This document shows, piece by piece, positions 50,812-59,685 of a stretch of DNA of 64,000 nucleotides (within the stretch, counting starts at the first letter, position 1; every line of letters begins with the position of its first letter). A program made the translations under genes and the position numbers. Location: assembly GCA_016707585.1 (NCBI GenBank), contig JADJHL010000008.1:186001-250000 (forward strand), read 5' to 3'. The notes beneath the pieces are model-generated. The model did no database searches, was not told the DNA's origin, and saw only the letters and a list, made by a program, of their open reading frames with translations. The stretch comes from Ignavibacteriales bacterium (GTDB lineage: Bacteria; Bacteroidota; Ignavibacteria; Ignavibacteriales; Ignavibacteriaceae).

Positions 50812-52248
50812 TTAATCTTCTCTAATAATCATTATTCTTCGATTAGAATTTCGACCTTCCTGAGTATTATTATTCCCGATAGGAAACGAATCACCAAGTC
50901 CATAAACCTCTAATTGATTATGGGAAACACCCTGAGCAACAAGATAATCATAAACAGTTTTTGCACGATCGTAAGATATCTTTTTGATTGTATAAACTGA
51001 TCCTTGACTATCCATATGACCTTCGATTCGCCATTTACTGCCAATTTGATTTTGAATGTAGAAGGCGATTTCATTAAGCACAAGCTTTGATGATTCTTTT
51101 AAATATGATGATCCATTGTTAAAAGTATCTTCACCTCTTAAGTTAAACTGGTAAACAGTTTCCTGTTCTGGTGCGATATCAGGACATCCATCTTCATCTT
51201 GATAATTATTTTTAGTTTCCACTTCATTCGGGCATTGATCATTAACATCCAAAATACCATCGGTATCATTATCATTATCAGGGCATCCATCGTTATCCTC
51301 AAAACTATCAAAATCTTCAGCTTCATTTGGGCATTTATCATTTATATCAAGTATGCCATCCATATCATTATCAGGTTCAGGGCAACCGTCATAATCTTCA
51401 AATCCATCAATATCTTCTGCAGCAATTACGCACTTATCTTTGGAATCTGTAACTCCATCGTGATCATTATCTAAGTCTGGACAGCCATCTTCGTCTTCAA
51501 ACCCATCAATATCTTCCTTTTCATTGGGGCACAAATCCTGATTATCTCCAATACCATCACCATCAGAATCAAAGTTACCACTAACTGCATATGAAATGCC
51601 GATTAAACCTGAAAGAAAAGTATCATTGTTATCAGCAGCTGCTACATCTTCAAGATAATCAGTTGAAGATGGATAATAACCAACTGAGGTATTAATACTT
51701 AACCTATCAGATAGTTTTACTTTTAAATTGCCTTCTAATGCAAAAACAAAAATCCCTTTACTGTATTTTTCGAGAGCGTTGTATTCAAGATTTTTTCCAT
51801 CAGAATTTTTTGGGCTAAAGTTTAGATAAGCTGTTCCAATTGTAATTGATGGAACTACTGATTGACTAAGTGCGTAACCAAAACTTAAACCTGCACCCAA
51901 TTGGATTATATCAGTATAAATCGGAGATTCAATATTTCTTGGTTCACCTAAACTTGAAATAGAATTTCTTGGATCGCTAAAATTTAGTTGTAATCCACCG
52001 CCATAGACTTTAAATCCAAGTCTTGCATCCTGTATAATAATTGGGTAATACTCAATTGAGCCCTGTACAGCAGCTCCAAGAGCACTATTCTTATAATCAC
52101 TAAAACCGAATCCAAATCCACCCTGAACTGAGAGAATTAAGTCTTGTGATATGTAATCAGTTTCCTTAAAAGTTAATTGAGCATTTATGTTTGAGGATAT
52201 AGTTAGCAGTATAATAAATGCAGAAATAGTCTTGAAGAATTTCATCAT
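50812..52248 (-). CDS. OmpA-family outer-membrane protein with TSP3 calcium repeats
   Basis: The 478-residue product has a signal peptide (MKFFKTISAFIILLTISSNINAQ) and an N-terminal outer-membrane beta-barrel-like domain (about 25-220, Gly/aromatic alternation). Thrombospondin type 3 repeats follow (230-350, units such as DSDGDGIGDNQDLCPNEKED and DNDMDGILDINDKCPNEAED). The C-terminal OmpA domain has WRIEGHMDSQG, YDRAKTVYDYLVAQG and NSNRRIMII. It links the outer membrane to peptidoglycan. It is monocistronic. AGGATGAG before the ATG pair gives two close start options. It is not obviously tied to the EPS cluster. Confidence 0.92.
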   Translation of the reverse strand: MMKFFKTISAFIILLTISSNINAQLTFKETDYISQDLILSVQGGFGFGFSDYKNSALGAAVQGSIEYYPIIIQDARLGFKVYGGGLQLNFSDPRNSISSLGEPRNIESPIYTDIIQLGAGLSFGYALSQSVVPSITIGTAYLNFSPKNSDGKNLEYNALEKYSKGIFVFALEGNLKVKLSDRLSINTSVGYYPSSTDYLEDVAAADNNDTFLSGLIGISYAVSGNFDSDGDGIGDNQDLCPNEKEDIDGFEDEDGCPDLDNDHDGVTDSKDKCVIAAEDIDGFEDYDGCPEPDNDMDGILDINDKCPNEAEDFDSFEDNDGCPDNDNDTDGILDVNDQCPNEVETKNNYQDEDGCPDIAPEQETVYQFNLRGEDTFNNGSSYLKESSKLVLNEIAFYIQNQIGSKWRIEGHMDSQGSVYTIKKISYDRAKTVYDYLVAQGVSHNQLEVYGLGDSFPIGNNNTQEGRNSNRRIMIIRED

Positions 52249-52450
52249 CTCATCCTATTCGATAAAAGAAATAGTTTACAAATAAGAATTGTTTGCACAG
52301 CAAAGATAACAAAACACTTTGCGTGATAACAACAATCAATAATTCGATTAAAACGATTTATCGTCTATGCTTAATAAAAGAAAATTTTCATTATGAAACA
52401 AGAAAAATGTGTTATTGATTTGAATATTAAGATATTTTTTTGTTCTAAGC

Positions 52451-52465
52451 TGGCATAATCATTGG
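52451..52465 (+). promoter_or_regulatory. Candidate -24/-12 promoter
   Basis: TGGCATAATCATTGG has the TGGCATA and TTG halves at the right spacing. It lies 230 bp before the ATG at 52696. Confidence 0.3.
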
Positions 52466-52649
52466 GCTTCCTAAAATGTTGATTATTAGTTCATACATTT
52501 TGTTGCTGGTTAGTAAAGGTTGTTTCAGTTTTTCTATTTCCCCTAATAGAAATTTTTAAGTTGTAATTGCAGTATTCTTTTGAATCCTCAATGAATTTAT
52601 CAAAGAATATAAAACTTAAAATTGAAACAACCTTTTTTATTTTCTCATC

Positions 52650-52664
52650 TGGCATAATAATAGG
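52650..52664 (+). promoter_or_regulatory. Weak candidate -24/-12 promoter
   Basis: TGGCATAATAATAGG has the correct -24 half but a poor -12 half; it lies 31 bp before the ATG at 52696. Confidence 0.25.
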
Positions 52665-52695
52665 GATTTACTATTTAATTATACCAGGAGAGTCT

Positions 52696-53385
52696 ATGAA
52701 AACTTTAATTTCACTTTTTGTATTAATATTACTTTTTAATCTCAAAATAACAGCGCAAAGAAATACTGGTGGTAATAAAAATCCACCTAGAGATAGAATT
52801 GATAAGATAAATGTTGAGAATCCAGTTAGAAATCCAAATCCACATCGAGAACCGATCCAAGAACCGCAAAGAAAAAAAGAGCAGCAACTAATAGTAACTT
52901 ATAATCCCGAACCAAAAATTCACCAACCAATTTGTAATCCTCATTCACCAAGACCATACGATGGACCACCACCAGAACGTCCTATATACTATCCGCCGTT
53001 GCCCCCAATAATAGACAATGAACCGAATCTTGAGGAGTTATCACTTTCAGAAATTTTAGAATTGGGAGTTTTTCATCTTGATTCTGAAGAATACAGCGAA
53101 GCGATAAAATGTTTTAATCATTTACTAAAAAATGATCCTTTAGATTATGAAGTTCTTACTTTGCGAGGAAGAGCTTATCATGGACTAGAATTGTTTGATC
53201 GTGCAAAAAAAGATTTTCAAAAATCAATTAAGATAGAAAAAAGTTATGCTGATGCTTATTATTATCTGGGTTTAACTGAAATTGAGTTTGGAGATGTTGA
53301 TGCCGCAAAAGTTGATTTTGAGATAGCAGCTGAATTTGGTCACGAAAAAGCAAAACAATTGACGAAAAAATACTTTAGCCAATAA
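52696..53385 (+). CDS. Secreted proline-rich TPR protein
   Basis: AGGAGA 5 nt upstream fixes ATG 52696, which opens a signal peptide (MKTLISLFVLILLFNLKITAQ). The 229-residue product has a Pro/Arg/Asn-rich segment (about 22-115, e.g. PRPYDGPPPERPIYYPPLPP) likely to be extended. About three tetratricopeptide repeats follow (LGVFHLDSEEYSEAIKCFNH, YHGLELFDRAKKDFQKS, YYLGLTEIEFGDVDAAKVDF). TPR units bind partner proteins. Periplasmic location is expected. A specific role is not visible; it lies upstream of the envelope-stress operon but is separated by 117 bp and a promoter. Confidence 0.8.
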   Translation: MKTLISLFVLILLFNLKITAQRNTGGNKNPPRDRIDKINVENPVRNPNPHREPIQEPQRKKEQQLIVTYNPEPKIHQPICNPHSPRPYDGPPPERPIYYPPLPPIIDNEPNLEELSLSEILELGVFHLDSEEYSEAIKCFNHLLKNDPLDYEVLTLRGRAYHGLELFDRAKKDFQKSIKIEKSYADAYYYLGLTEIEFGDVDAAKVDFEIAAEFGHEKAKQLTKKYFSQ

Positions 53386-53402
53386 CTTAATTTCTTCCGT
53401 TT

Positions 53403-53440
53403 ACCGATAAATACTTTCCTTTCACCGATTTTTACTTTCG
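53403..53440 (+). promoter_or_regulatory. Direct-repeat operator, likely LytTR binding site
   Basis: ACCGATAAATACTTTCC (53403-53419) and ACCGATTTTTACTTTCG (53424-53440) are direct repeats with a 21-bp period, two helical turns, as in LytTR-type regulator sites. An inverted ATCGGTA lies at about 53476. The operon below encodes a LytTR regulator, so autoregulation is the natural reading. Confidence 0.5.
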
Positions 53441-53447
53441 GGAATAG

Positions 53448-53455
53448 TATCTTTG
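53448..53455 (+). promoter_or_regulatory. Candidate -7 promoter element (TAnnTTTG)
   Basis: TATCTTTG matches the -7 consensus known for Bacteroidota primary sigma factor. It lies directly downstream of the direct repeats and about 48 bp before the ATG at 53503. Confidence 0.4.
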
Positions 53456-53502
53456 TATTACTTTTCCGCCAGAAATCGGTATATCTTATTAAGGAGTAGA
53501 AA

Positions 53503-54213
53503 ATGGAAGAAAATAAAAATAAAGTTGATAAAAGAGTTTTATTAGGAAGTATACTAATTGGTCTTGGTGGTATATTTTTTCTTAACTCATTAGATATTTT
53601 TGATTTTGATTTTGGCAGAGTGATTTTTTCATGGCCTTTCTTTTTTATTGTAATTGGTATGTATCTTACACTTAATACAACCAGAAAAATGCTTGGCGGT
53701 ATTATTGCAGGGCTTGGTGTTGTTTTTATCCTTCCAAGAATATTTCCAACAATTGACTATGATGGATCTGTTGTCCTTTCAATATTTCTAATTGCAATTG
53801 GTAGTTATATAATTCTTAATCAAAAAAAGAAAACTGAAGAAGTAGATGAACTTGGGCAGATTACTAAAGATGTTATTGATGATGTTGCGATCTTTGGCGG
53901 CGGAACAAAAATAGTTACTTCGGATAATTTTCGTGGTGGTAATATTACCGCAGTCTTTGGCGGCTCAGAAATCATTTTAAAAGGATCTAAACTTGCTGAT
54001 GGTACAAGCTCTATAGATATTCTTGCTGTGTTTGGTGGTACCACAATCGTTGTTCCAAATGATTGGAATATTGTTATGAACGTTACATCAATCTTTGGTG
54101 GATTTTCAAATAAAAGTGTTAAAGATCCAAATGCCAATGTTGATTTGAGTAGAACTCTTATAATTAAAGGATTGGTTGTTTTTGGCGGCGGTGAATTAAA
54201 AACATATTTGTAA
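53503..54213 (+). CDS. LiaF-like membrane protein (DUF5668 / LiaF C-terminal domain)
   Basis: AAGGAG lies 8 nt upstream. The 236-residue product has about four membrane segments in the first 110 residues (LLGSILIGLGGIFFLNSLDIF, WPFFFIVIGMYL, LGGIIAGLGVVFIL, VVLSIFLIAIGSYIIL). A beta-rich C-terminus follows with repeated FGGG/VFGG motifs (IFGGGTKIV, VFGGSEII, VFGGTTIVV, IFGGFSNK, VFGGGELKTYL), typical of LiaF/cell wall-active antibiotics response proteins. In Firmicutes LiaF inhibits the LiaS kinase. Here it heads an operon with a LytS-type kinase and a LytTR regulator, a combination common in Bacteroidota. It is probably the membrane-linked sensor part. Confidence 0.85.
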   Translation: MEENKNKVDKRVLLGSILIGLGGIFFLNSLDIFDFDFGRVIFSWPFFFIVIGMYLTLNTTRKMLGGIIAGLGVVFILPRIFPTIDYDGSVVLSIFLIAIGSYIILNQKKKTEEVDELGQITKDVIDDVAIFGGGTKIVTSDNFRGGNITAVFGGSEIILKGSKLADGTSSIDILAVFGGTTIVVPNDWNIVMNVTSIFGGFSNKSVKDPNANVDLSRTLIIKGLVVFGGGELKTYL

Positions 54214-54222
54214 TATTCAAAA

Positions 54223-55284
54223 ATGTCAACCAACCCGATATTAAAAAACCCTAAGAGCATTCTATTTTATTTGTTCTTTGTTATTGCAATTGCAGCATTA
54301 TATATAAACTTAATAACTCTTGAAAGTAAAGTTACTTTTACAATTTATTTGGCAGATGCTATTGCATTTAATTTATTGATTGCTGCACTTGGTTTAAGTT
54401 TTTGGTATTCCTCAGTTTACCTTTCTATAGAAAACAATAAAATTGCAAAAGTTATCCTTACCCATTTTGGCGGTGGAATTCTTATTGCAGTTGTTTGGAT
54501 GGTACTTGGATATTTTATTGTCATTAGTATTATTAATGATACAGAAGCATACGGTGATTTTTTTGTTAAAACTATTAAATCAAGATTTATTATTGCTATA
54601 CTTTACTATTTTCTTTTAACAGCATTTTATTATGTCGTTATTTATTATTCTGGGTTTCAAGAAAGACTACTGAAAGAGACAGAATTAAAAAATCTTGTTA
54701 CTGAAGCAGAACTTCGTTCATTAAAGTTTCAAATCAATCCGCATTTTATTTTTAATAGTCTGAATTCAATGAGTGCGTTAACTGAGATTGATCCTAAAAA
54801 AGCAAAACAAATGATAATTAAGCTTGCTGATTTTTTGCGTTATACCCTAGCAAATAATGATCGACAAAAAAACAGTCTTAATGAAGAATTAAAAAACATT
54901 AAGCTTTATTTGGATATTGAAAAAATAAGATTTGAAGAAAAATTTGTTTATATAGAAGATTTGCACGAAGATTGCGGTAAAACTGAAATTCCAAGTATGA
55001 TTTTGCAGCCGCTTTTTGAAAATGCAATTAAACATGCTGTGTATGAAACTTTAGATACAGTTACTATTAAACTTAGTTGTGTAAAGCAAGATGATTTTTT
55101 GAAAATTACAATGTGCAATAACTTTGAAGGTGAATCACATAAAAAAGGTGCAGGTGTTGGGTTAAAGAATATTAAAGATCGATTATCATTAATTTATCAG
55201 CAGGATAATTTGATGGAAGTAAAAAAGGAAAGTGGTAAATTTATCGTAAATATTTATATTCCGTTACAAAAAGTATTAGCTTAA
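54223..55284 (+). CDS. LytS/YehU-type sensor histidine kinase
   Basis: The 353-residue protein has four membrane segments (to about residue 150), a short linker helix, and the His_kinase domain with LRSLKFQINPHFIFNSLNSMSAL, the phospho-acceptor His. HATPase blocks are PSMILQPLFENAIKHAVYE and GVGLKNIKDRLSLIY. It has no periplasmic sensor domain of note, so it may sense through membrane partners such as the LiaF-like protein encoded 10 bp upstream. Cognate regulator gene starts 3 bp after its stop. Confidence 0.93.
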   Translation: MSTNPILKNPKSILFYLFFVIAIAALYINLITLESKVTFTIYLADAIAFNLLIAALGLSFWYSSVYLSIENNKIAKVILTHFGGGILIAVVWMVLGYFIVISIINDTEAYGDFFVKTIKSRFIIAILYYFLLTAFYYVVIYYSGFQERLLKETELKNLVTEAELRSLKFQINPHFIFNSLNSMSALTEIDPKKAKQMIIKLADFLRYTLANNDRQKNSLNEELKNIKLYLDIEKIRFEEKFVYIEDLHEDCGKTEIPSMILQPLFENAIKHAVYETLDTVTIKLSCVKQDDFLKITMCNNFEGESHKKGAGVGLKNIKDRLSLIYQQDNLMEVKKESGKFIVNIYIPLQKVLA

Positions 55285-55287
55285 ACT

Positions 55288-56037
55288 ATGGCAAATAAAA
55301 TAAAAATAATTATTATTGATGATGAATCACTTGCACGGCAGATTACTAAAAATTATTTAGCTAATCGTGATGATGTTGAAATTCTTGCGGAATGCTCTAA
55401 CGGATTTGATGCGATTAAAAGAATAAATGAATTAAAACCAGATTTGATATTTCTTGATATTCAAATGCCAAAGCTAAATGGATTTGAAATGTTAGAACTT
55501 CTAGAGGATCCACCAATAATTATATTTACAACAGCTTATGATCATTATGCAATTAAAGCGTTTGAAGTTAGTGCTATTGATTATCTTTTAAAACCATTTT
55601 CAGAAGAAAGATTTACAAACGCATTACAAAAAGCTATTTCTCAACTTGGTGATAGATTCCAACAAAATTCCGCAATCCAAAATATTATCAAACAAAGAGA
55701 TGAAAAGATTGAGTTTCTTGAACGCGTTGTTATAAAAGATTCAGGTAAGATTACAATAATTCCGGTTGAAGAAATAAAATGGATTGAAGCTCAGGATGAT
55801 TATGTATTAATTAATTCAGAAAAGGGAAGATTCCTTAAACAGAAAACAATGAAATATTTTGAAAATCATTTAAATGAAAACCAATTCGTTAGAATTCACA
55901 GATCATACATTATAAATTTGGATTTCCTACAACATCTTGAACAAACTGATACAGAATCCTATCGCCTAGTTTTAAAGAATGGCAAGGAATTGCCAGTAAG
56001 TAAAACTGGATTAACAAAATTGAAATCTACTTTATAA
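55288..56037 (+). CDS. LytTR-family response regulator
   Basis: The 249-residue regulator has a receiver domain with phospho-acceptor Asp57 in PDLIFLDIQMPKLNG, DD pair at 11-12 and the YLLKPF Lys. A LytTR DNA-binding domain follows (about 145-249: IPVEEIKWIEAQDDYVLI, NQFVRIHRSYIINLDFLQ, GKELPVSKTGLTKLK). It pairs with the kinase at 54223. Probable targets include its own operon, through the direct repeats at 53403-53440. Genes for cell-envelope processes are usual targets in related systems. Confidence 0.95.
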   Translation: MANKIKIIIIDDESLARQITKNYLANRDDVEILAECSNGFDAIKRINELKPDLIFLDIQMPKLNGFEMLELLEDPPIIIFTTAYDHYAIKAFEVSAIDYLLKPFSEERFTNALQKAISQLGDRFQQNSAIQNIIKQRDEKIEFLERVVIKDSGKITIIPVEEIKWIEAQDDYVLINSEKGRFLKQKTMKYFENHLNENQFVRIHRSYIINLDFLQHLEQTDTESYRLVLKNGKELPVSKTGLTKLKSTL

Positions 56038-56046
56038 TTTTATTAC

Positions 56047-56751
56047 TCAATCAAAACTTTTTGAAAATCTTTTTATTATAATATCTGAAATCATTTCTGC
56101 GGTTTCATCATAATTAAACTTGCCAGTATTTAATATCAAATGATAAAGTGAAGGATCCTCAGGCTCTTTATAAAAATGTGATTTCAGGTATTTTCTTCTA
56201 TTCTCATCTTCCTTTTTTATATAATCCATCGCTTCAGTTTTGGAGTACTTAAAAACATCCTGAACGTGGTTTATTCGATTTTCAATCGGGGCAACTAGTC
56301 TTATGTGAAAACAATTTGGAAGTTTTGATGTTATCACATTACTGCCGCGACCAACAATAATTGTCTTACCGAAACTTGCAAGTTGCAAAATAATCTCAGT
56401 TGTTTTCTGTACAATTGTCCACTCCGAGGGTTTAACACCAAGCAATTCACTCACAGCATCAGAAATAGGATTGTACTTATTTTCGGCAATATAATTTGAA
56501 AATATTTTTGGAAGTTTAAAATCCTCAATTACTTTTGTCATCAATTCTTTATTAAAGTATGTCCAGTGATTTTCGTTATCTTTGGTTTTTAGTTGTAGCA
56601 AATTTATCAGTCGTTCAGATACTTCATATGAACCAGAACCGGTTTGGCGGGAGATTGTTATACAAGGGAAGATTTCTTTTTTGCTTTCTTGTTCGGACGA
56701 ATTGATTTTGATGTACTGCTTACATTTTTCGTAAGCTCCAATGGCTAACAT
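56047..56751 (-). CDS. Cytidylate-kinase-like family protein
   Basis: AAGGAG lies before the ATG. The 234-residue protein has PCITISRQTGSGSYEVSERL, a P-loop variant typical of the Cytidylate_kin2 family. VQKTTEIILQLASFGKTIIVGRGSNVI and FHIRLVAPIENRINHV follow, and a Lid-like DYIKKEDENRRKYLKSHF. Members are related to Cmk but of unproven substrate. It is monocistronic and convergent with the response regulator gene (9 bp gap). Nucleoside monophosphate kinase activity is possible; some members lie next to stress genes, which gives no further hint. Confidence 0.8.
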   Translation of the reverse strand: MLAIGAYEKCKQYIKINSSEQESKKEIFPCITISRQTGSGSYEVSERLINLLQLKTKDNENHWTYFNKELMTKVIEDFKLPKIFSNYIAENKYNPISDAVSELLGVKPSEWTIVQKTTEIILQLASFGKTIIVGRGSNVITSKLPNCFHIRLVAPIENRINHVQDVFKYSKTEAMDYIKKEDENRRKYLKSHFYKEPEDPSLYHLILNTGKFNYDETAEMISDIIIKRFSKSFD

Positions 56752-56872
56752 AGTAACACACTCCTTTCATTTTTGTTGAAATAGAACAGGTAAATGTGTA
56801 TTAACCTACTAAAGTAAAATTATTATTTAATTATAAATAATTTTCTACAAAGTCAATAATGAGTAAGTACGA

Positions 56873-56944
56873 GCCACTAATCCCACCAATTTCCACTAAT
56901 TATTTTATGTTTAGTTTCGTGAATAATTAGCGTTAATTAGTGGC
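56873..56944. repeat. Imperfect palindromic intergenic repeat
   Basis: GCCACTAAT (56873) pairs with ATTAGTGGC (56936-56944) and CTAATTAT (56896) with ATAATTAG (56923-56930). The sequence is built from variants of CCACTAATTnnCACTAATT and its complement. This style is a known dispersed repeat type in Bacteroidota-like genomes. It lies just after the stop of the aminotransferase gene on the minus strand and may act as terminator. Confidence 0.5.
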
Positions 56945-56954
56945 AAAAATTATT

Positions 56955-58427
56955 TTATGAAACAGTAAACCAACTTTTAATCTTATTTAATTCCTTGCTA
57001 TCAGAATTTTTATGAAAATATTCATTCTTGGTTTTATCATAAATGTAATCTTTGCTCCAATCATCAATGTCATTAATAATTTGAGCAATTCCATCAATAA
57101 TAGTTTTTAATTCTTCATTAGTCATTGTTGGATGAATTGACATTCTAACCCAACCAGGTTTTTCAGAAAGATCACCTTGATCAATTTTATCTGTAATTAT
57201 TTTTGAGCGATTTGGATCAACATGCAACAAATAATGTCCGTAAGTTCCAGCACAAGAACATCCACCACGAACTTGCACACCATATCTATCATTTAACAAT
57301 TTTACTAGTAAATTATAATGAATGTTTTCAACATAAAAAGAAATCGCACCGAGTCTGTGCTCAATATTTCCTGCAAGTATGTGCAGAGTTGGAATTTTCT
57401 TAAGTCCATCAAGAGCATATTTAACAAGCTCTTCTTCTCTTGCTCTTATTTTACCAATTGTCATTTCTTCTTTTAACTTTATACAAAGTGCTGCTTTGAT
57501 GGTTTGAAGAAACGCAGGAGTTCCGCCATCTTCTCTTGCTTCAATATTTGCAACAAATTTATGTTGTCCCCAGGGATTAGTCCAATCAACAGTGCCTCCA
57601 CCTGGTAAATCAGGAACTTTATTATGATAAAGTTTTGAATCAAAGACTAAAACTCCTGGAGTTCCAGGTCCACCTAAAAATTTATGTGGAGAGAAAAATA
57701 TTGCATCAAGTTTTTCTTCAGGATCAGATGGATGCATATCTATTTTTGTGTAAGGTGCGGAGCAGGCAAAATCAACAAAACAATATCCACCTTCTTTATG
57801 AATAATTTTTGCAAGTTCATGATAATCAGATTCAATTCCCGTAACATTAGAAGCCGCAGTAAAAGCACCAATTTTAAGTTTTCTGTTTTTATACTTTTCT
57901 AATTTTATTCTAAAATCATTTACATCAACCAAACCATCATCATTTGGATTTATAACAACAACTTCTGCAATGGTTTCAATCCACGTTGTTTGATTTGAAT
58001 GATGTTCCATGTGTGTTGTAAACACAACAGGTTTTAATTCTTCAGGAAGATTAACATAATCTACCAGCTGCTCAGGAATTTTTAATCCAAGTAATCTCTG
58101 GAATTTGCAAATCACAGTAGTCATTCCGGAACCAGCTGTAATTATTACATCATCCTGGTTTGCATTAACATGTTCCTTAATAATTTTGTGAGCTTGATGA
58201 TAAGCCAAAGTCATAGTTGTACCAGTAACACTTGATTCAGAATGAGTGTTAGCAACATATGGCCCAAAAGTGTTGCAAAGTTTTTCTTCGATAGGTTTAT
58301 ACAATCTACCACTTGCAATCCAATCAGCATAAATTATTTTTTTTGTGCCAAATGGAGTTTCAAAATCAGCATCAATACCAACAATGTTTTTTCTGAATTT
58401 TGAAAAATATTTTTCCAGTTCACTCAT
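56955..58427 (-). CDS. Class V aminotransferase / cysteine-desulfurase-like enzyme
   Basis: The 490-residue PLP protein has KKIIYADWIASGRLYKPIEEK, HSESSVTGTTMTLAYHQAH, TTHMEHHSNQTTWIET, CFVDFACSAPYTKIDMHP and the Schiff-base Lys in AIFFSPHKFLGGPGTPG. A late GVQVRGGCSCAGTYGHYLL contains two Cys where desulfurases carry the catalytic loop. It is longer than IscS/SufS (about 400 residues). Because the loop Cys is in an RGGCSCAG context, desulfurase or selenocysteine-lyase-like activity is plausible. No Fe-S genes are adjacent. Substrate uncertain. Confidence 0.85.
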   Translation of the reverse strand: MSELEKYFSKFRKNIVGIDADFETPFGTKKIIYADWIASGRLYKPIEEKLCNTFGPYVANTHSESSVTGTTMTLAYHQAHKIIKEHVNANQDDVIITAGSGMTTVICKFQRLLGLKIPEQLVDYVNLPEELKPVVFTTHMEHHSNQTTWIETIAEVVVINPNDDGLVDVNDFRIKLEKYKNRKLKIGAFTAASNVTGIESDYHELAKIIHKEGGYCFVDFACSAPYTKIDMHPSDPEEKLDAIFFSPHKFLGGPGTPGVLVFDSKLYHNKVPDLPGGGTVDWTNPWGQHKFVANIEAREDGGTPAFLQTIKAALCIKLKEEMTIGKIRAREEELVKYALDGLKKIPTLHILAGNIEHRLGAISFYVENIHYNLLVKLLNDRYGVQVRGGCSCAGTYGHYLLHVDPNRSKIITDKIDQGDLSEKPGWVRMSIHPTMTNEELKTIIDGIAQIINDIDDWSKDYIYDKTKNEYFHKNSDSKELNKIKSWFTVS

Positions 58428-58542
58428 ATAATAACCTTAAACTTTCTTGTTGGAAATATAATAATTTGGGCTGTTGTAAACATCAGATTTTATCAGATAT
58501 TCTTTTTGATTAAATTACAATACAATTATCCAATTAAATGCT

Positions 58543-59685
58543 ATGGGAAACTATTTAAAGACCATTATTTTTTTCACGTTTATACTTAGTTCTGCCTTTT
58601 ATAGTCAGAATAAGTATGAATCATTTAAGGATATTGAGAAAGTAATTGAAAATGCAATTGATGACAAAACTTTTCCAGGTGCAGTAGTTTTAGTTTGGCA
58701 AGATAGAAAGATCCTTTTTGAAAAAGGATTTGGTCATTATACATACGATTCTAAATCACCAAAGGTAAGTACTGAGACAATTTTTGATCTTGCATCAGTA
58801 ACAAAAGTTGTTGCTACAACAACTGCTGCAATGATTTGTTACGATAGAAAATTGTTTTCACTCGAAGATAAAATAATTAAATATTTACCAGAATTTGAAA
58901 TTAATGGAAAAGAAAATATCACAATTAAAAATTTGTTGTTACATAATTCTGGTTTACCAGCCTGGAAAAAATTTTATGACAGAAATCTTAGTTATGATGA
59001 TGTAATAAAAGAAATTTATTCTTCTAAACTTGAATATAAAACTGGAGAACAAACTGTTTACTCTGATTTGGGAATTATCACTCTAGGAAAAATTATAGAA
59101 AAAGTAACAAATAAAAGTTTAGATAAGTTTTGTTATGATGAGATATTTATTCCATTAAAAATGAATTCCACATTTTACAATCCAAATGGTTCTATAAAAA
59201 ACTTATGCGCTCCAACAGAATCCGATAATTATTGGAGAATGAAAATATTACAAGGTGAAGTTCACGATGAAACTTCTGCAATGTTAAATGGAGTTGCTGG
59301 TCATCTTGGATTATTCTCTACTGTCGAAGATATCTCTAAGCTTATGGCCGTGTTGATGAACAAAGGTAAATTTGGCGAGAAGGAATTCATTAAACAAAGC
59401 ACTGTTGAATTATTTACAAAAAGATTTTCCAGTGAAAGTACACGCGCACTTGGTTGGGATACAAAATCAGATTCCGGTTCATCTGCAGGAAAATACTTTA
59501 GTAAAAAATCTTTTGGACACACAGGATACACTGGAACATCAATCTGGGCTGATCCTGAAAGAAATTTATTTGTTATCTTTTTAACAAATCGTGTGCATCC
59601 AACAAGAGAGAATACAAAAATCTTAAAAGTCCGACCACAATTACACAATGCCGTTCTAAAATGTTTAGAAAAAATAAATGAGTAA
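58543..59685 (+). CDS. Secreted serine hydrolase of the beta-lactamase/PBP-like family
   Basis: The 380-residue product has a signal peptide (MGNYLKTIIFFTFILSSAFYSQ). The class C beta-lactamase/AmpH-like triad is SVTK (85-88), YSD (173-175) and a KSFGHTGYTG block replacing KTG. GAVVLVWQDRKILFEKGFGHY and NLLLHNSGLPAW are family landmarks. Such proteins are esterases, D-Ala peptidases or amidases. Its stop overlaps the start of the GH3 gene by 8 nt, so the two are translationally coupled. GH3 plus beta-lactamase fold also occur fused in Bacteroidota, which suggests joint muropeptide processing. Antibiotic resistance is not implied. Confidence 0.88.
   Translation: MGNYLKTIIFFTFILSSAFYSQNKYESFKDIEKVIENAIDDKTFPGAVVLVWQDRKILFEKGFGHYTYDSKSPKVSTETIFDLASVTKVVATTTAAMICYDRKLFSLEDKIIKYLPEFEINGKENITIKNLLLHNSGLPAWKKFYDRNLSYDDVIKEIYSSKLEYKTGEQTVYSDLGIITLGKIIEKVTNKSLDKFCYDEIFIPLKMNSTFYNPNGSIKNLCAPTESDNYWRMKILQGEVHDETSAMLNGVAGHLGLFSTVEDISKLMAVLMNKGKFGEKEFIKQSTVELFTKRFSSESTRALGWDTKSDSGSSAGKYFSKKSFGHTGYTGTSIWADPERNLFVIFLTNRVHPTRENTKILKVRPQLHNAVLKCLEKINE

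Larger units (their letters stand above)
52249..52695 (+). other. Intergenic region with two TGGCATAAT motifs
   Basis: No gene is seen. Near-duplicate sequences CTGGCATAATCATTGGGCTT (52450) and CTGGCATAATAATAGGGATT (52649) both resemble -24/-12 elements. The upstream frame 52567-52695 joined to the TPR gene lacks start support and includes the second motif. Confidence 0.4.

Noticed and set aside
51199..51474. Ile-rich plus-strand frame across the TSP3 repeats
   Set aside because: It is the antisense shadow of the Asp-rich calcium-binding repeats of the OmpA protein.
51180..51560. The periodic pattern in the OmpA gene as a CRISPR or DNA repeat array
   Set aside because: The periodicity comes from thrombospondin type 3 protein repeats; units vary in DNA sequence and encode DxDxDG calcium loops.
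58543..59685. The serine hydrolase as a resistance beta-lactamase
   Set aside because: Motifs fit the wider class C/esterase family, KTG is not conserved, and the coupled GH3 gene points to cell wall metabolism.
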